Positions 59,776 to 64,000 of a stretch of DNA of 64,000 nucleotides are shown piece by piece. The notes beneath the pieces are model-generated. The model was given only the letters and a program-made list of their open reading frames with translations. It ran no database searches and was not told the DNA's origin. How positions within the stretch are numbered: position 1 is the first letter of the stretch; every line of letters begins with the position of its first letter. The stretch is taken from positions 32,891,896 through 32,955,895 of the forward strand of contig NC_052144.2 in the NCBI RefSeq assembly GCF_016086655.4, written 5' to 3'. This DNA is from Lepeophtheirus salmonis (taxonomy: Eukaryota > Arthropoda > Copepoda > Siphonostomatoida > Caligidae). A program made the translations under genes and the position numbers.

Positions 59776-60779
59776 AAACCTCTTTTACAGAATGATGAGA
59801 CTGAATAGATCTGTAATTCTTTGTTTTTCAGCCACTATAGTCGTTGTTTGTTGACGTATACCAACCAGTAATAGAGTGTATGAAAGGGAAACGTTAAGAA
59901 ACATTTTTCTAAAGTAATCCAACAGCGATTGCAAGTAATAACAGCTAGTTGGTGCTCTAATTGGCAGAACCCAATTAGCTTACGTACAATGTAAATGTAA
60001 ACATTATTATTTTTGCTTATAATTGAAATGAATAATATAAAACTATTTCTGTATATGTTGTGTATGAGTCTACAGAGGATAGACAAAAACCGGGGATATT
60101 AACAAACGGTCATAAAAAAAGTCAGACTATTAATCAATTTGGCTGTCTGGAAATATCTCTTAATAATACATGCACAAAAGGGACATACACACTGGAATTA
60201 AAAAGGGACTTGGTTTTCGTGGTCTTATTTAATTAAGTAAATAATGAATAGGGGTAAATTTGTAGTGTATTTATTATGTTTGTTAATATCATCGGATAAC
60301 TCAAATTACATATGTTGTTATGATTAAATAGCTTATGTACTTGCGTTTGTCATGTTGACTCAATGGTAACTTATCTTGATGAATTAATATCTACATCAAT
60401 TAATAAATAATAAGTAAGACTCGCCCAGTTGGATAGACTTGTTGTCACGTCTCCTTCATATGAGGAGAGTCTCAAAATAAATAACATTTTTATAAAGTCC
60501 AGGAAGTACTTTCCGCGGCAATGCATACGAATGGAATTATTCAACTCGGAGTCTTTAGTTGCATGTCAAACTTAATTCATATTCTGGACTCTTTCTCAGG
60601 TGGGGGCACACCACTAACCAATAGTAGTTATTTTGAATCACACTCTTGACGAATAGCGTCCAACCAAGAATCGAATCGTTGTTTGTTTCTTCTGAGCATT
60701 TTTTATTTGGAAATCCCCTTGGCTTTCTATCTCTTACAATTTTTAATGGTAGATTTATTTGTTTGTGATCCTCTTTGAA

Positions 60780-60798
60780 GGGGGCGGGGCGGGGGGAG
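60780..60798 (+). repeat. G-rich run, possible quadruplex
   Basis: GGGGGCGGGGCGGGGGGAG in otherwise AT-rich DNA; three to four G-tracts with one-base loops could fold as a G-quadruplex. Confidence 0.4.
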
Positions 60799-61216
60799 AA
60801 TAAATAATATATTTAAGTTGTGAAACTAGATTGATGATCTCACTTTACTGTACTTAATTATTTAAGTACAAAAATATATTTTTATTGTTTTCGATAAGTT
60901 GAAATTATTCAGAATACAATTTTAATTGTGGTGTAATATGTATGTAATGATTACTTTCATTCAAAGTATGAAATATATTTATTTATATATAAAATTTAAA
61001 AAGAAAGAAAAAGTTGGAAATTTTGTCAGTGTAAAAATTGGCATCAATGTAAATATTTATCGAGTGAAGGTTTATTTTACTTTTTTTTTTTTTGACTTAG
61101 AGGTCATGGGTGTCTAAAAAAGTGTAAAACGTCATACATCATAAAAAAAACTGTATTCAATTTTTAGTATGAAATATAAATTGCCAGAAATTAAAAAAAA
61201 GATAGGGAGGGGTGAC

Positions 61217-61236
61217 CAAAACAAAACAAAACAAAA
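61217..61236 (+). repeat. (CAAAA)n microsatellite
   Basis: Four tandem units CAAAA. Confidence 0.8.
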
Positions 61237-62199
61237 GACAATGGTCACGTGTATGTAACCATTTATTTTTCTATATATTTTTTCTCTTACTCATAGAGCT
61301 TTCTTATTGTTAGGTACACTTAGAGGCTAAAAAATTATGAAATTTGTATATTGCACTCTTTTTGTAATTGCAACTTGGTCACTCATTTTATTATTTAACA
61401 AAACTGTCATCATAAATGTTTTATTCTTGAAGAGAGAACAATAAGTATAAAATAATATGTAGTTTGTAAAACCCCGTAAATTTCGTTTTCTTTTTTCAAC
61501 ATAACATAATTTCATATTGTTTGTATCAGTCTCGCTTATATGCAGTTACACATAGTTCTTTCTTTTTGATATGTTAACTCAGAGGTTGAAAAAATATAAA
61601 ACTTGTTTATCGTGCTCTTTTTGTAATTGCTACATGAACATATTTTTACATTTATCAAAGCTGACATAATATTTCTTTTCTTTTTTGAAGAGGTAACAAT
61701 TAGTATAAAATATTAGCTTGGACCATCAGACAAAGAGTAACTCTGCAGATTTATGGTGAAGCTATAAGCGTAATTCCTTGTTAGAGTCATATCAAAATTG
61801 AGGATCCACATCGGTTTAACTCCTGCCTATATCATTAAGGTAGGTTTTTTTTTAATTCCTTAATTTTGGAGCTAATTTAATGAAACTTCATGACAATTAA
61901 ATTCCTCTCCACATAAATATTATTCAAATTGTCTAGGTGACCACCTTAATTTTCAGTTTCTTCTTTTAACATACCGACATTTGATATGACTTGAATCTCT
62001 TTCCTATTACGTGAAGTAGAATTAAGCCGATTTTTACACATGTTTTTTGACAAGCTTAATCTTCCCTTATATATTTAAAAATGTATTTTGAAACAATAAT
62101 CTTCTTTTCTCAATGTGTAGGTATCTAAAATGAACATAAACTTAAATTAGATCAGATAATTGTTATCATAATATTATAAATTATGTTTAAAGAAGGATA

Positions 62200-62440
62200 A
62201 AGGAAAACATTTCCTTTAAATTTAATTTTAGCTAACGTGCGCTCGGATAACTCAATTACCATGCCAGTAGCATCCTCGAGAATTGCTACAGCTTTATTTG
62301 CAGGAGGAAAAAGGGCTATAATTTTTGTACAAATTGCTTCTTTGTTTTGCATCTTCATATGCTTCTGTATGTAATCAACCTCAATCTTTGGAATCGCCAA
62401 AATATTAGGTACAAAAAGTAAAATTATTTGTTTGGCTTGA
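62200..62440 (-). CDS. possible exon of an unknown protein
   Basis: Within a 138-codon minus-strand frame (62152-62568) the segment from IEVDYIQKHMKMQNKEA through IALFPPANKAVAILEDATG to VIELSERTLAKIKFKGN has a balanced, soluble-protein composition, unlike the Phe-rich frame before it. A pyrimidine-rich stretch precedes it, so an exon starting near 62380 is conceivable. I do not recognise the family, and no clear donor follows. It could be a true host exon, a processed copy or chance. Confidence 0.3.
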
Positions 62441-62579
62441 AAGAAAAATGTCAACGGGAAAGAGAATCCCAGGTGGTGTAAGAAATACACTGTTAAGGTA
62501 AAATCGTGGACTTTTTGATAAATAACAAATAGGATAAACTTTTGCAAGAATAAAAATAAGTACAACATTGAAACTTTAT

Positions 62580-62958
62580 CACGGATACTACTATGGCCCC
62601 TAAACTTTGGCTTAAATGTGTTGCAACACTTCTTGTTTGTTGACTCTGGGTATGACCACCCACTGCTTCTTGACAGAACCCTTTAGTCATCCAAATTTCG
62701 TTCAAGGATAGCACAGACTCTCTTCTCGACTACGCCCAAAAATATATAGTTGAGAGGAGAACAGTCGTGAGAGGAGGTTTGGTCAAATTGACAACATACA
62801 AAATAACTTGAAATTGGTAGCACAATTACATTCCTGTAACTGGGATCAATCCCAGTCTTCACGAGCATTTGCAAGACTTTTGCGTACTCAGTTTTGAGTC
62901 CCATGAAGAACTTGTTAGCAATAGCCTTCCCATCCGAGGCTACAACGACCAGCATCAT
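62580..62958 (-). pseudogene. mariner transposase relic (central part)
   Basis: The frame starts MMLVVVASDGKAIANKFF and ends QTSSHDCSPLNYIFLGVVEK. Mariner transposases of this type read MVLGVVSSDG..MPP.FF and, later, SPDLNPLDYFVWGVVEK; here the DL is DC, LDY is LNY and the central QQDGAP block is unrecognisable or deleted. A further frame (62493-62714) continues into the C-terminal region without a clear match. The catalytic centre is lost. Confidence 0.65.
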
Positions 62959-62964
62959 TTTATT

Positions 62965-63440
62965 ATTGATAAATAATTAGTCATATTTACAAAAAGATTG
63001 TTCATATTGTTGTGTTTATTTGTGAACACGTCGTTACCCTTATTGTATCGCACAACCTTTCCTCCAAAAGAAAACAGAAAAAGAGCCAAAATCATCTCGT
63101 AGTTAACCAAATATGTTAATCCTACGAACAGCTTTTTATATCTTCAGTAATCCAAGACTATAATTGTCTTTTTATTTATGTACTATTTTAAAATAAATAT
63201 TATTTATGTATTTCATAATATTAAAATCTTACATAGTATTTTATTTGATACAGTATTAAAATACTGCCTAGTAATATTTTATTAAAAGCGTAGTTTTACA
63301 TATGTTTTGTGTATATGATAGCTAAAAAAGGATGCCATTACATTATATATATTTACATCGAGGATTAGCAAGATTCCATTTTATTCCTGCCTTTTTGGAA
63401 ACGGAAAAAAAGATTATAAAGTTATTGGTTTGTTTATTTA
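62965..63440. other. AT-rich non-coding stretch
   Basis: Nothing recognised. Confidence 0.5.
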
Positions 63441-63448
63441 TCAAAAAG

Positions 63449-63520
63449 TGTAAGTTAAGAAATAGCCATGACGTATCAAGTGAGCCGAGGGAATTGACAG
63501 CTGAAAATGAAATATATCAG
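63449..63520 (+). CDS. possible 72-nt internal exon
   Basis: A pyrimidine-containing stretch ends in AAAAAG, followed by 72 nt coding KLRNSHDVSSEPRELTAENE and ending IYQ, then CAG|GTATTT, a good donor. The composition is unlike the surrounding AT-rich frames. The protein family is unknown. A single short exon cannot be confirmed by eye. Confidence 0.25.
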
Positions 63521-63524
63521 GTAT

Positions 63525-64000
63525 TTTTGTGTTACTAAGGTAAAATCACGCTTAGTTTATGTGTTTTTCTTATTTTTGTAGTTATAACTTTTACGGAAAC
63601 AAAAGAAACATCTTTACAAATAAATAATATTGATTTAAAATAACTTATACGCAAAAATCCTTTCAAAATAGTTTAAATTAAATTATTAGCCTTGAGATTT
63701 TAAATATATTTCTGGGTTAAGTAATATGGTTTATATAAGTCATAGTTAGCTATAAAATAATTTTTTCATAGAAACAATATACTCGTACCTGTCACAATCA
63801 AAGCATTACATGTACATATATACAATAAAAATAGTTTTAGAGTAAGTAGAAACATAGCTTTTAACCACATTATGACGAGTAAAAATGTATGAATAGGGTT
63901 TTTGTTCCCTTTTTCTAGGCAAGTCTTTTAAGTATAACAATAAATACCTTTTGTGGCATTATTAAATAGCAATACCAATCTAAAATTAATTATAAATTAT
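63525..64000. other. AT-rich non-coding end of window
   Basis: Nothing recognised. Confidence 0.5.

Larger units (their letters stand above)
59780..62140. other. AT-rich non-coding stretch
   Basis: Contains a G-rich run (60780-60798) and a (CAAAA)n microsatellite (61217-61236). No gene recognised; the frames at 59835-60086 and 61327-61515 lack any domain. Confidence 0.5.

Noticed and set aside
1..64000. CRISPR arrays, rRNA genes, bacterial-type operons
   Set aside because: No regularly spaced repeats, no rRNA signature and no prokaryotic gene organisation are visible.

Overview
The window looks like a piece of an AT-rich arthropod nuclear genome. Most of it is low-complexity intergenic DNA packed with dead transposable elements. 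There is no operon structure and no long intact ORF, and I found no rRNA gene, CRISPR array or clearly intact host gene. Several element types (mariner, hAT, pogo-like, piggyBac, Helitron, Ty3/gypsy, LINE) are recognisable, and some retain GT-AG introns. The mariner, gypsy and LINE relics resemble those I associate with caligid copepods (sea lice). That assignment is from memory and is not proven by the sequence.

Layout. 1-10,025: non-coding DNA with a mariner N-terminal relic (1.3-1.5 kb, minus), the 3' end of a Helitron with its terminal hairpin and CTAG end (2.2-2.8 kb, minus), a lone Tc1-like terminus (4.38 kb) and a fold-back repeat (5.81-6.08 kb). 10,035-17,641: the most interesting locus. 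It is a 7.6-kb DNA transposon with about 360-bp terminal inverted repeats and a perfect 9-bp target duplication. It carries a broken, intron-bearing gene of a conserved but unnamed metazoan family. A complete piggyBac-like element sits inside that gene at a TTAA, and a hAT/BED relic lies in what may be one of its introns. 17.7-23.2 kb: two LINE relics (minus tail, then a longer plus-strand copy) and a tRNA-like relic. 23,931-25,053: an internally deleted pogo-like element. 27.6-31.6 kb: a nearly full-length but frameshifted Ty3/gypsy element on the minus strand.

33.25-34.56 kb: a second, older piggyBac-like relic. 38.8-40.2 kb: a second gypsy relic that has lost its protease. 41.2-42.7 kb: a hAT transposase relic with a BED finger. 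43,843-44,709: a non-autonomous hAT element with an 8-bp target duplication. 44.7-56.6 kb: almost empty AT-rich DNA. 56.6-63 kb: three more mariner relics, all minus strand, plus a few short stretches that could be host exons.

How the parts relate. The 10-17.6-kb locus can be read as layers: the large element landed first (9-bp duplication), then piggyBac jumped into its gene. The reading frame of the host gene can be followed across the piggyBac insertion once the element and one TTAA are ignored. Functionally nothing here looks active: every transposase or polymerase has stops, frameshifts, deletions or changed catalytic residues. The main value is the pairing of an unnamed gene family with long inverted repeats and a 9-bp duplication, which suggests that the family is a transposase, possibly Mutator-like.
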